Shown one piece after another: positions 6,777-14,003 of a stretch of 35,723 nt of DNA. Source of the DNA: Bacteroidota bacterium (GTDB lineage: Bacteria > Bacteroidota > Bacteroidia > NS11-12g > UBA9320). The stretch covers positions 272,444 to 308,166 of the forward strand of contig NVWV01000005.1 in NCBI GenBank assembly GCA_002746305.1, in the 5' to 3' direction. The translations under genes and the position numbers were made by a program. How positions within the stretch are numbered: position 1 is the stretch's first letter; each line of letters opens with the position of its first letter. The notes beneath the pieces are model-generated. The model was given only the letters and a program-made list of their open reading frames with translations. It made no database searches and was not told the DNA's origin.

Positions 6777-7622
6777 TCATTCACTGAGGTTCTTTCTGAA
6801 CTCAGTAGGGGAACAGCCATATTCATTTTTGAACATTCGAGAAAAACTGGATGGATTTATGAACCCACAATCATAGCAAATCTCTTTTATGGAATTTTGA
6901 GATAGACCTAAGATTCCTTTTGCCCTTTCTAATTTTTTTTGAGTGATGTATTTAGCTGGTGTGCTGTCATACATTTTGTTGAACTTTCTTTTGAAGGAGG
7001 CCATACTGTTGTTTGTCATAGCTGCCAAACGTTGAAGGTCTAATGGCTCATACAGATTAGAATCTATGACTTCCCTAAATGAGAACGTTTTATCAGAAAA
7101 TAAACGTCTTATAATTAGATTCAAATGTGAAGACTCTTCAGTTTGTAGCAGGAGCAGAATAATTTCTTTTAACTTGACTGCCAAAATCTCTTCGCTTAGT
7201 GCATTTTTATGTTCAAAAAACTTGGCAACACTCAAAAAGTACGCTTTTACTAAGGCAGAAGCGTCTTCTTGAAAGTTGTCTTTTTTTAAGGGGTAATCCA
7301 ATTCTTTCCAAAATTTTGGCTTTTTGCCATCAAAAACTTTTTGCAGTACGTCTTGATTAAAATGAACAATAATAGTACTTAAGTATCCAGTTTCATTTGC
7401 TGAGAAACTACGACCGACTGTTTTACCACATAACGATAGAATAACTGTTCCTTGTGTTGCTAAAAATCCTGATTTTGTTACATCCTGATTATCACCTTCA
7501 AGAATATAGGCAAAACAAGATTCGGAAGGTAAACTTAATTGTTTCTCTATGGGCATAGATAATTCATACCAAGAGAATAATGGTTCTTCAAATAACTTGA
7601 TTTGATTAAGTTTTTGATCCAT
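6777..7622 (-). CDS. AraC-family transcriptional regulator
   Basis: This 281-aa regulator has an N-terminal ExsA-like sensing domain (about residues 1-165) and a C-terminal double HTH (about 180-279). The HTH contains LQRLAAMTNNSMASFKRKFN and the second helix pair IKEICYDCGFINPSSFSRMF, followed by the family signature YGCSPTEFRKNL. It is a paralogue of the AraC protein at 13097-13975, sharing the MSxxSFKRxF-type helix and a TPAKxxxxKxxxxAK linker. It probably controls the adjacent oxidoreductase. The inducer is unknown. Confidence 0.9.
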   Translation of the reverse strand: MDQKLNQIKLFEEPLFSWYELSMPIEKQLSLPSESCFAYILEGDNQDVTKSGFLATQGTVILSLCGKTVGRSFSANETGYLSTIIVHFNQDVLQKVFDGKKPKFWKELDYPLKKDNFQEDASALVKAYFLSVAKFFEHKNALSEEILAVKLKEIILLLLQTEESSHLNLIIRRLFSDKTFSFREVIDSNLYEPLDLQRLAAMTNNSMASFKRKFNKMYDSTPAKYITQKKLERAKGILGLSQNSIKEICYDCGFINPSSFSRMFKNEYGCSPTEFRKNLSE

Positions 7623-7673
7623 AGAGTTTACGCCTTGTTCTCGGTAATTTTTTTGTTTTCTTTCTTGTAATTG

Positions 7674-7868
7674 GTGCTAACGTTTGTATATGAAACGTTG
7701 CGTATAAAAATACGATAAGTTTCGGTTTATTACTTAGCCAAATCTGTGATTTGGTATTTTAATTTTTTATTATCCTAAATGCCAAATCACAGATTTGGTG
7801 GGCTTCATAAACAGGCACACACTTTCGGTTTAGCACTAACTAGCTATGTTTTATATACCGTGTTAGCT
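7674..7868 (-). other. attC-like recombination site C
   Basis: The left arm is GCTAAC (7676-7681), spacer GTTTG, then TATATGAAA. The right arm is TTTTATATA (7849-7857), a 4-base spacer, then GTTAGC (7862-7867). The L-boxes match at 8 of 9 bases and the R-boxes perfectly. The internal arm holds two perfect hairpins, CCAAATC-TGT-GATTTGG (7738-7754) and CCAAATC-ACA-GATTTGG (7783-7799), which are reverse complements of each other. The site begins about 10 bases after the stop of the DUF4375/MORN gene, the standard cassette layout. It is about 195 bp long. Confidence 0.65.
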
Positions 7869-7876
7869 GTAGTGTT

Positions 7877-9166
7877 TTATTCAGATTTATATTCTTTTTT
7901 CGATTTTTCAACCCCATTTTCATAGATTATTTCTTCCTTGATATTTCCTTCATCATCATAAGTTTTTGTAACTCCGTGTTCTTTTCCCATCGACATTTCT
8001 TGATATAAAGTCAGTCTATCATTACTGTAAGAATATTGTTTTCCGTGACGTTTGTAATTTTTATACTCTTGTTCGTTTCTGTCAGTTACGCCTTCAAAAA
8101 TCGAGAATTCATTAATATAAAGACCTGTGCCGTCTTTCATTATTTGACTTCCATCTTCTTTCCAGCAATTTTGCACAAAAAACTCTTTATCTATAAATTC
8201 AGTTTCACTTTTCATTTGACCATTAGGATAATATTGTATCCATTTACCATCTCTATCATTCTCGGAAACATAAATTTCAGTCGATTTTAGATTTCCGTTT
8301 TCATAATAATGAGAGTGTAAGTTTCCTTTTGGTTTTTGAGATTTTGTTATTGAAAATTTATTGTTTCCATTTTCATAATATTCTGTTCTCTCGCTTGTTT
8401 GTTCTCCATTTAAATAGTGGATTTCGTCTTTCAGTTGTCCATTTTCGAAGTAACTTCTAAAAGTGCCTGTTATAGTTCCTTTTTTAAGTGGAATAATTTC
8501 CTTAACACTTTTATTTGGGTGGTAAGTTTTAAGTTCACCCGAATAGTTTTGGTCAAATTCATTTCCATCTTCATCACAGCAAATTTCATTAGGATTGTTA
8601 CGAATATATTTCTCAATGATTCTCATAGTCTTCTCATTGAGGTCATAATATTCATCATCTAATTCATCAAAATCTTCTATTTCTTTATATAGATTGCTAA
8701 AAGCTTGTAATCCACCTTTTCTTGCGTCTTTAATTTTTTTGTTTTCCTTTAGGTAGAGTTCGTAAGACCTATTTACAAGTTCTGCCATTTTATCGTCACC
8801 AATATGTTTTAATCCTTTTATGATTGTCGGCACATACTTTCCATAGTCATTGTAATAAAATTGTGTAAATCCACCATTATTAACTTGGGCATCTACATAC
8901 CACCAATAATAGAGTGCTTTTTGTCCATAAGACAATGTTTTTCCTTTTTGTAATTCACCTTTTCTATCCTGTATATACTCAGAAATCAGTTCGAGAACAA
9001 ACCAACCAAAATCAAATCCAGTCAATTTGAAAAAATCTCCTTTGTCCAACTTTGGTCTAAAGTGCTTCGATTGGTCAAATTCCCAATAAGGGTCATTTTT
9101 CGGTTGATTTTGTCCGAAAAGGTTAAATATGTTCATTGTCAATAAGATTAAAATAATATTTCTCAA
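7877..9166 (-). CDS. DUF4375 protein with C-terminal MORN-like (YwqK-type) repeats
   Basis: The N-terminus (RNIILILLTMNIFNLFGQ) looks like a signal peptide, starting at TTG 9166, because no ATG fits; the longer frame to 9265 would translate the 9188 repeat. A DUF4375-like region follows (YYWWYVDAQVNNGGFTQFYY, then MAELVNRSYELYLKEN). The C-terminal half holds at least five MORN_2-type repeats with the core YYENGNLKSTEIY or YYPNGQMKSETEF, as in YwqK-family proteins. DUF4375 is of unknown function. YwqK proteins are annotated as antitoxin-like in Bacillus, but no toxin gene is adjacent here. The gene abuts attC-like site C and is a likely cassette gene. An ATG start further in (MNIFNLFG) is an alternative. 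Confidence 0.8.
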   Translation of the reverse strand: MRNIILILLTMNIFNLFGQNQPKNDPYWEFDQSKHFRPKLDKGDFFKLTGFDFGWFVLELISEYIQDRKGELQKGKTLSYGQKALYYWWYVDAQVNNGGFTQFYYNDYGKYVPTIIKGLKHIGDDKMAELVNRSYELYLKENKKIKDARKGGLQAFSNLYKEIEDFDELDDEYYDLNEKTMRIIEKYIRNNPNEICCDEDGNEFDQNYSGELKTYHPNKSVKEIIPLKKGTITGTFRSYFENGQLKDEIHYLNGEQTSERTEYYENGNNKFSITKSQKPKGNLHSHYYENGNLKSTEIYVSENDRDGKWIQYYPNGQMKSETEFIDKEFFVQNCWKEDGSQIMKDGTGLYINEFSIFEGVTDRNEQEYKNYKRHGKQYSYSNDRLTLYQEMSMGKEHGVTKTYDDEGNIKEEIIYENGVEKSKKEYKSE

Positions 9167-9221
9167 ATTCTCGGTTTTCGCATTACAGCTAACATTAGTA
9201 TATACGCAACTCCAACACGCC

Positions 9222-9329
9222 ATGTCGTATATTTTTACTATGTACGACACTCTTATCATCACCACTGTTGCATCTGAACGAGAATTGGAAGTTGGAATCG
9301 TAAGTTTTCATATTATTTATCAAAAATAG
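9222..9329 (+). CDS. Possible 35-aa small protein, copy 1
   Basis: This short ORF begins MSYIFTMYDTLII and ends TAG at 9327-9329. The ORF at 11098-11205 has exactly the same length (35 aa) and about 15 identical residues, with conservative changes (I/L, M/I, T/S) and synonymous third-base changes in the first 13 codons. No indel separates start from stop, and the stops align. This pattern suggests selection on a peptide. It is divergent from the DUF4375/MORN gene. There is no recognisable domain. It could still be a non-coding repeat whose frame is open by chance. Confidence 0.4.
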   Translation: MSYIFTMYDTLIITTVASERELEVGIVSFHIIYQK

Positions 9330-9370
9330 GATTTTTATAACAAGTCTAAGGGACTCTTTAAAGTCTTATT
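9330..9370. repeat. 41-bp imperfect repeat, left copy
   Basis: Begins GATTTTTATAACAAGTCTAA and matches 14004-14044 at about 34 of 41 positions. It is the tail of the 200-bp repeat. Both copies contain an AAGTC...GACT hairpin with nearby T-runs, so part of the similarity could come from a shared terminator-like structure. Confidence 0.5.
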
Positions 9371-9520
9371 ATTTATAGTTAATACTCGTGTATCTCAGTA
9401 GTTTTACTGCTGTTATAACCTAGCACACAATGTAGGTATGGCTATGATAGAAGTCCTATCGATATATTTCCATTGCTTGGATTGGGATAGATTTTGAATG
9501 ACAGAACATGGATTTTTGGA
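9371..9520. other. Intergenic region, no gene seen
   Basis: AT-rich sequence between the repeat and the XRE gene. It contains only two small hairpins, CAGTA-GTTT-TACTG and GATAG-AAGTC-CTATC. No ORF of note and no promoter that I can place. Confidence 0.4.
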
Positions 9521-9730
9521 TCACTCTTTAGTTGACACAAATAACAGTCTAATGTTTACGTCTAGAAATTGAGCTATTTGATGAAATATTTCTACTGAAG
9601 GTTGAACATCATTAGTACACCATCTAGAAACAGTAGATTCCGTTTTCTTTAAATGCTTAGCTAAATCTTTGCTTGAAACATTTCTTTCTGCTAAAACTGC
9701 TTTAATACGGTTGTAGTTAATTTTATCCAT
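9521..9730 (-). CDS. XRE-family helix-turn-helix regulator
   Basis: This compact protein of about 69 aa starts MDKINYNRIKAVLAER; an upstream ATG at 9754 adds eight residues. The Cro/C1-type HTH spans almost the whole protein: SSKDLAKHLKKTESTVSRWC, then PSVEIFHQIAQFLDVNIRLL. It is the size of a stand-alone repressor or antitoxin-like regulator. It is divergent from the 89-aa unknown gene at 9902, and the region between contains two short palindromes that could be its operator. It could act with that gene, but no toxin motif is visible there. Confidence 0.85.
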   Translation of the reverse strand: MDKINYNRIKAVLAERNVSSKDLAKHLKKTESTVSRWCTNDVQPSVEIFHQIAQFLDVNIRLLFVSTKE

Positions 9731-9773
9731 CATGCAATTTAATTGCTGTTTCATGCAAAAGTACGAGGTTCAA

Positions 9774-9837
9774 ATAACTTGGTTATCACTAAAAATTGCT
9801 TTTTGGTGCTATTTTATTTTCGTTAAATCGAATTTAA
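9774..9837. promoter_or_regulatory. Two short palindromes between divergent genes
   Basis: ATAAC-TTG-GTTAT (9774-9786) and TTAAAT-CGA-ATTTAA (9823-9837) both have a 3-base centre. They lie in the intergenic region between the XRE regulator and the divergent small gene. An operator for the XRE protein is a reasonable guess. Their sequences differ from each other, so they may not bind the same protein. Confidence 0.3.
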
Positions 9838-9901
9838 ATGTCATGGAACAATAATATATTGTATTTTCGTATTGATTAATTATAGTTTAAAAGCAATTGA
9901 T

Positions 9902-10171
9902 ATGAGCAACAAAACATTTAACGCTAGAAACCTTGACCAACTCGAAAAGGGTATTTCTGAATCAAAAGATTTAGAAGTCCTACTATCTAATCTTGGTCAT
10001 ATCGTTAATCTCCAAAGTATAGAAGACTATCAAAAGTCTTTTAATGCATTAAGTTACTCTTATCTACAGTCACATAGTTCTGCCGATACCAAACCTGTCC
10101 TAGATTTACTGGAAATATCAAACTTTCTAATCGACCTAGGTGATTCTTTAGATAGGCTGCTAGAATCTTAA
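9902..10171 (+). CDS. Small uncharacterised protein
   Basis: This 89-aa protein starts MSNKTFNARNLDQLEKGISE (a TTG at 9872 extends it by ten residues). It is predicted to be soluble and largely helical, with a leucine-rich C-terminus (LLEISNFLIDLGDSLDRLLES). No family was recognised. It is divergent from the XRE regulator and its stop overlaps the stop of the methyltransferase by three bases (tail to tail). It may be the target gene of the XRE regulator. Confidence 0.6.
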   Translation: MSNKTFNARNLDQLEKGISESKDLEVLLSNLGHIVNLQSIEDYQKSFNALSYSYLQSHSSADTKPVLDLLEISNFLIDLGDSLDRLLES

Positions 10172-10953
10172 TCAGTTTTCTGCCAAAAACTGGTTTGGCT
10201 TACATACGACCCCATTGCTGCAAAGCCTGTAAATCGGATTCGTTCATACTTAGAGTCCATATATAAACCTCCGGGCCAATTGTTCGGATGATCTGAATTA
10301 TCCAAAACCATCCAACCTCCTGTCTTAAGCTTGGAAAGCGATTTGTCGATGCACTTATTTCGATTGTTAAATTCATTTGCTCCATCTACCAATACCATGT
10401 CAAAACTTTCATCATCCATTTCCTCAATGGATTTCCAGGTAGTTTCATTCTCAGAAAGATGATACGAAAAGTGATTTAGGGTGTCTTCATCATAACGCGA
10501 TGAATTGACGTGATCGTTTAAAAGATTATACCATGTCAATGAGTGCTCAAACGAGGTTATCCTACATTGTTTTTCCAAAAACCATAGCGTAGAATTCCCT
10601 GAACCAAATTCTAGTACTTTGTCTTTGGGAGATAATATTGTATCCAATTTAGTAATAGCGTCAAATACAATAAAGGGTATTGGTTTTCGTAAAATGAAAC
10701 CTTTTCTGGACTCCATGTATGTGGAGATGGCAGGAGTAATATCTTTCAAAAACGAAATTTTAGGGAAATAACCATCAAAATCTCTAATTCTGGACCAAGA
10801 TTTAACGGTATACTCGTTGATGTCATCTTTCCATGTTACCCTATATCGCCCAAAGAGCCTATTGTATTTATATTTATAATACGTTTTGGCTGGTGCGTTT
10901 TTAAGACCTTTAGCGAAATGATTCTTGTTTTTGTGAGTAACTGAAATTTGCAT
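10168..10953 (-). CDS. Class I SAM-dependent methyltransferase-like protein
   Basis: This 261-aa protein has the SAM-binding motif I KVLEFGSGNSTLWFLEK (about residues 112-128), an acidic ITSFEHS after strand 2, and FDMVLVDGANEFNNR as motif IV. It also has a GGWMVLDNSDHPNNWPGG segment often seen in methyltransferases linked to glycan or natural-product modification. The substrate is unknown. The N-terminal 80 residues are basic and not recognised. No glycosyltransferases or biosynthetic partners surround it, so it is an isolated accessory gene. Confidence 0.82.
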   Translation of the reverse strand: MQISVTHKNKNHFAKGLKNAPAKTYYKYKYNRLFGRYRVTWKDDINEYTVKSWSRIRDFDGYFPKISFLKDITPAISTYMESRKGFILRKPIPFIVFDAITKLDTILSPKDKVLEFGSGNSTLWFLEKQCRITSFEHSLTWYNLLNDHVNSSRYDEDTLNHFSYHLSENETTWKSIEEMDDESFDMVLVDGANEFNNRNKCIDKSLSKLKTGGWMVLDNSDHPNNWPGGLYMDSKYERIRFTGFAAMGSYVSQTSFWQKTD

Positions 10954-11066
10954 AATAAGATATATTTTTAATCGTGACCATATGGAGTTAGCACAACTAT
11001 CTTAAAAGGCAAAAGTTAGTTCGGATGTTTTATATCCTTGGTTTCTTACATTGTTTCGATAGTGTC

Positions 11067-11265
11067 TAACATTAGTATAAATGCAACTTTATACCTCATG
11101 TCATATCTTTTTACTATATACGACAGTCTCATTATCTACTTGATGAAATTTGGACAAGAACTGAAAATGAGGGCACTAAGTTGTCATCTTGTTTCCCAAA
11201 GATAGGGCTTTTATAGCGGATTTGGATTAAAACAGTCTTATTTTTTTAGTTAAGACTGTTGTATT
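11067..11265 (+). repeat. Dispersed ~200-bp repeat, copy 2
   Basis: Begins TCTAACATTAGTATAAATGC and is the diverged partner of 9188-9385. It ends in a perfect 10-bp inverted repeat AACAGTCTTA / TAAGACTGTT (11231-11260, 10-base loop) with a T-run inside the loop, likely a transcription terminator or structured RNA end. The repeat unit therefore looks like a tiny gene with its own hairpin end. Confidence 0.6.
11098..11205 (+). CDS. Possible 35-aa small protein, copy 2
   Basis: Begins MSYLFTIYDSLIIYLMKFG and ends TAG at 11203-11205. It has the same length and frame as the ORF at 9222-9329, with MSYxFTxYDxLII shared at the N-terminus and EL, S, H and Q conserved later. It is divergent from the methyltransferase gene, just as copy 1 is divergent from the DUF4375/MORN gene. 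Function unknown. Confidence 0.4.
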   Translation: MSYLFTIYDSLIIYLMKFGQELKMRALSCHLVSQR

Positions 11266-11559
11266 TATATAATGTATCTAGCATTTTTATTGGAATATTA
11301 TTTCCTCAAAATAGTTCATTTTATATTCTAACCTACCACAGAAATTAGAAACTAATCTATCCTGAAATTCAAATGAACAGGTTAGTATGTTTTTTGAGCT
11401 AAATGAGATACCTCCTCGCCTGTGTTCCCCAATATTTTTGTAATCATAAATTAAAAGCATGAAAATTTTCAAATGATTGTGTCCTGTAAAACACCATAAC
11501 GGAGATTTTAAAAATTGAAAATATAGTAGCGATAATAGACATTTAACAAAAAAAACAAC
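11266..11559. other. Intergenic region, no convincing gene
   Basis: AT-rich stretch upstream of the propeller lipoprotein. A 61-codon minus-strand frame (11287-11472) exists but has no recognisable domain or upstream signal, so it is not called as a gene. The promoter of the lipoprotein gene presumably lies near the right end; a TAGCGATAATAG stretch near 11527 is not a good consensus match. Confidence 0.4.
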
Positions 11560-12582
11560 ATGAAAAAAACAACAAAAATTTTAAACTTAGTAATGGTATT
11601 GGGGCTTGCATTTGTTACGAGTTCCTGTAGTAAAGATGATGATAGCATATCTTCAGGAACAGTATCAACACCATTGCCAAATGCCATTGCAATTAACGAG
11701 TCTGGTTTTTATCCGGAAGGGATTGTTTACAGTAAGTCAGAACAAAAATTCTATGCAGGGTCTATTTTAAAAGGTAAGATTATTAGTATAGACCTGAGTG
11801 GAAATGAGCAATTTTTTGCTGAGGATACTACTTTAGTTTCTATCCTTGGTCTTGCGATTGATGAAACCAATAACTGGCTAATTGTTTGTAATTCGGACCC
11901 AGGGATGGGAATTAAAACGGATGCTTTAACAATGGAAAAATTGGCTCAAATTATTGTATATGACTTGTTAACTGGAAATAAGATTCGAACTACCGATTTG
12001 AGCGGTTTGATTGCAGGGGGACATTTAGTAAATGACGTAACGATAGATAATAATGGGAACATTTACGTTACGAATAGTTTTTCGCCAGTAGTCTATAAAA
12101 TAGATGCTTCAGGAAATGCTTCTATTTTAGTGAATGATGTGCAATTTACTCCGCCAATGGGAGGTTTTGGGTTAAATGGGATTGTTTATCATCCAGATAA
12201 TTATCTTATTGTCGGAAAATATGATGAAGGTAAACTTTTTAAAATTCCTTTAAATAATCCTACCAATGTGACACAAATAACCTTGGATGGAACGGTTAAT
12301 ACTGTTGATGGATTATTACTAATGGATAATAATACATTGGTATTGGTTAGTAATAATCTTTCAGGAGCTCCTTTTAATGATGCAGTGTATCAGCTCACAA
12401 CAACTGATGGATGGGTAACAGGCTCGCTTGATAATACCTTTACTACACCTTCAGGAGCTGTACCTACAACACTGAGTATGATTGATAATACTGTATATGT
12501 TAATTATTCTTTTTTAACGTCCTTATTAGGAGGTGCAACACCTCCAATTAAGGAGTTCCCGATTACTAAAGTATCCTTTTAA
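11560..12582 (+). CDS. SMP-30/NHL-like beta-propeller lipoprotein
   Basis: This 340-aa protein has a lipoprotein signal (MKKTTKILNL ... VTSSCSKDD, lipobox Cys near residue 23). It is followed by repeated propeller-like strands: FYPEGIVYSKSEQKFYAGS, LGLAIDETNNWLIVCN, NDVTIDNNGNIYVTNSFSP and NGIVYHPDNYLIVGKYDEG. This is the SMP-30/gluconolactonase-like or NHL type of fold, facing the periplasm or cell surface. No catalytic residues can be assigned. It is followed on the same strand by the DUF1330 and AraC genes, so the three may be one regulated group. Confidence 0.82.
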   Translation: MKKTTKILNLVMVLGLAFVTSSCSKDDDSISSGTVSTPLPNAIAINESGFYPEGIVYSKSEQKFYAGSILKGKIISIDLSGNEQFFAEDTTLVSILGLAIDETNNWLIVCNSDPGMGIKTDALTMEKLAQIIVYDLLTGNKIRTTDLSGLIAGGHLVNDVTIDNNGNIYVTNSFSPVVYKIDASGNASILVNDVQFTPPMGGFGLNGIVYHPDNYLIVGKYDEGKLFKIPLNNPTNVTQITLDGTVNTVDGLLLMDNNTLVLVSNNLSGAPFNDAVYQLTTTDGWVTGSLDNTFTTPSGAVPTTLSMIDNTVYVNYSFLTSLLGGATPPIKEFPITKVSF

Positions 12583-12610
12583 TAAGGAGAGTGAACCTGA
12601 AAAAGATAAA

Positions 12611-12671
12611 AATACCTGCTGTAAAATGCTTTCAAAACCTAAGAGAATGAAAGATGTTGACAGTAGGTATT
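12611..12671. promoter_or_regulatory. 12-bp inverted repeat upstream of DUF1330 gene
   Basis: AATACCTGCTGT (12611-12622) and ACAGTAGGTATT (12660-12671) are inverse at 11 of 12 positions, separated by 37 bases, and end about 20 bases before the DUF1330 start codon. It may be a regulator half-site pair for the nearby AraC protein, or the stem of a terminator behind the lipoprotein gene, though no T-run follows. Confidence 0.4.
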
Positions 12672-12690
12672 ATATTAAAATAACGTAAAT

Positions 12691-12993
12691 ATGAAAAAAG
12701 AAAAATCAGTAATGATCGTAAATGCAGGATTAAATCCAAACGAAAAAGATGCGTTTGGATATTATTCAGCACATTCAAGCCCTTTATTTAAAGCTGCAGG
12801 AGGTAAATTGGTGTCAAAATATAAGGTAGCAAAAAGTATTGTGGGAAATATAGAAATCCAGCTGGTTGTGATTATGGAATTTCCGAATAACCAAGCCATA
12901 ATTAAGGTGTTTGAATCAGAGGCATATAAAGAGTTACTTCCGTTTAGAGATAGAGCGTTTACTGAACTAGATGTTTTTATTGGAAACGAGTAA
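12691..12993 (+). CDS. DUF1330 family protein
   Basis: This 100-aa protein is of the ferredoxin-like (dimeric alpha-beta barrel) type. NPNEKDAFGYYSAHSSPLFK, GGKLVSKYKV and the ending VVIMEFPNNQAIIKVFESEAY match the DUF1330 pattern of KxxFxxYxxxxxPL, a central GG, and an FPxxxxAxxFxxSxxY motif. The family's biochemical role is unsettled. It lies between the propeller lipoprotein and the AraC gene on the same strand and is likely under control of that regulator. Confidence 0.85.
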   Translation: MKKEKSVMIVNAGLNPNEKDAFGYYSAHSSPLFKAAGGKLVSKYKVAKSIVGNIEIQLVVIMEFPNNQAIIKVFESEAYKELLPFRDRAFTELDVFIGNE

Positions 12994-13072
12994 ACAGAAA
13001 ATAATCAAAATGAAATGAACCAAACAGAATGTTTTTTGACCCAAAACTACTATCAGAAAATATCCATTTTCG

Positions 13073-13080
13073 TAACTTTG
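13073..13080 (+). promoter_or_regulatory. Predicted -7 element of the AraC gene
   Basis: TAACTTTG is an exact match to the Bacteroidota -7 consensus TAnnTTTG and lies 16 bases upstream of the start codon. A -33 TTTG at ideal spacing is not present; the T-run with TTGACC near 13032-13040 is too far upstream. Confidence 0.4.
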
Positions 13081-13096
13081 CTATTCAATACGGCTA

Positions 13097-13975
13097 ATGA
13101 CAATAACAATTCCAACATATTTTCACGAATCTTCTCCCAAGAATGATATAGTTCATTATATAGACGGAAATACGATTGTATTACTGAATAGAAAAAATGA
13201 AACAGAAAGGTCAAGAATTAATCTTACCCAGCACTTAATTGCTTTTGGCATTGAAGGAGAAAAATATTTTCATTCTCTTGAAGATGATACTGTCTTGTAC
13301 AAGAACGAAGCTATTTTTCTTAAAAAAGGGCTGTTTTTAACAACTGAAAAGGTACTAGAAAGCAATAATTATAAGAGCATTTTGTTTTTTTTTGATGATA
13401 ATTTATTACTTGATTTTTTTAACAGAAACGGTAAGTATTTTATGAACCTGAATTCAAAAAAAGTATCCGAATCGTATTTTAAATTTAAACACGGTTCCAA
13501 TTTAGAAGCTTATATTAATTCACTTCTGCCTTATTTTGAGAACGAAAGTTTACTAACCGAACCTCTTTTTAAAGTGAAGTTTGAAGAACTTTTATTGAAT
13601 CTAGTATTAAGCGACAAGGAACATATCTTTAAAAACTTTCTAATTAATTTAAACAAAAAGAATAGCTATAGTTTGAGTGAATTTATGAAAAATAATTTCA
13701 CACGTAATTTAAGAATACAAGATTTTGCTTATTTAAACGGAATGAGCGTTTCTTCTTTTAAACGAAATTTTGAAAAGGCTTTTTATTTAACACCCGCTAA
13801 ATGGCTAAAAGAAAAAAGGATAGAGAAAGCAGAATTTCTTCTTCAGGCTTCCGATAAAAATGTAAGTGAAGTAGCTATGGAAGTCGGCTTTGAAAATCCA
13901 TCTCATTTTATTCAAGTGTTTAAGTCTTATTATGGTGTTACCCCAAAAAAGTATCAAAAAAAATTTAGCTATTAA
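13097..13975 (+). CDS. AraC-family transcriptional regulator
   Basis: This 292-aa regulator has an ExsA-like N-terminal domain (about residues 1-175) and a C-terminal double HTH (about 190-292). The HTH contains IQDFAYLNGMSVSSFKRNF and VSEVAMEVGFENPSHFIQVF, ending in the family signature YGVTPKKYQKKF. It is paralogous to the AraC protein at 6777-7622. It probably controls the preceding DUF1330 and lipoprotein genes. It is the last accessory gene before the core block. Confidence 0.9.
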   Translation: MTITIPTYFHESSPKNDIVHYIDGNTIVLLNRKNETERSRINLTQHLIAFGIEGEKYFHSLEDDTVLYKNEAIFLKKGLFLTTEKVLESNNYKSILFFFDDNLLLDFFNRNGKYFMNLNSKKVSESYFKFKHGSNLEAYINSLLPYFENESLLTEPLFKVKFEELLLNLVLSDKEHIFKNFLINLNKKNSYSLSEFMKNNFTRNLRIQDFAYLNGMSVSSFKRNFEKAFYLTPAKWLKEKRIEKAEFLLQASDKNVSEVAMEVGFENPSHFIQVFKSYYGVTPKKYQKKFSY

Positions 13976-14003
13976 ACTTCTTATAGTTTCTGTAATTACT
14001 TGA

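Larger units (their letters stand above)
9188..9385 (+). repeat. Dispersed ~200-bp repeat, copy 1
   Basis: Starts GCTAACATTAGTATATACGC and is clearly related to the sequence from 11067. Over the first 24 bases 21 agree, and over 9221-9249 26 of 29 agree. Similarity continues through the 35-codon ORF and into an ATAGG-TTTTATA and GTCTTATT-TTT-AGTTAA tail. The GCTAAC head resembles the R-box and L-box half of the attC-like sites, but a clear matching right half was not found. Confidence 0.6.

Noticed and set aside
9188..9385. Copy 1 of the 200-bp repeat as a full attC site
   Set aside because: The left half (GCTAAC-ATTAG-TATATACG) looks right, but the right end (TATAGTTAATAC) does not pair convincingly.
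11287..11472. 61-codon minus-strand frame
   Set aside because: No domain, no ribosome site or promoter, and no homologous context; coding not supported.
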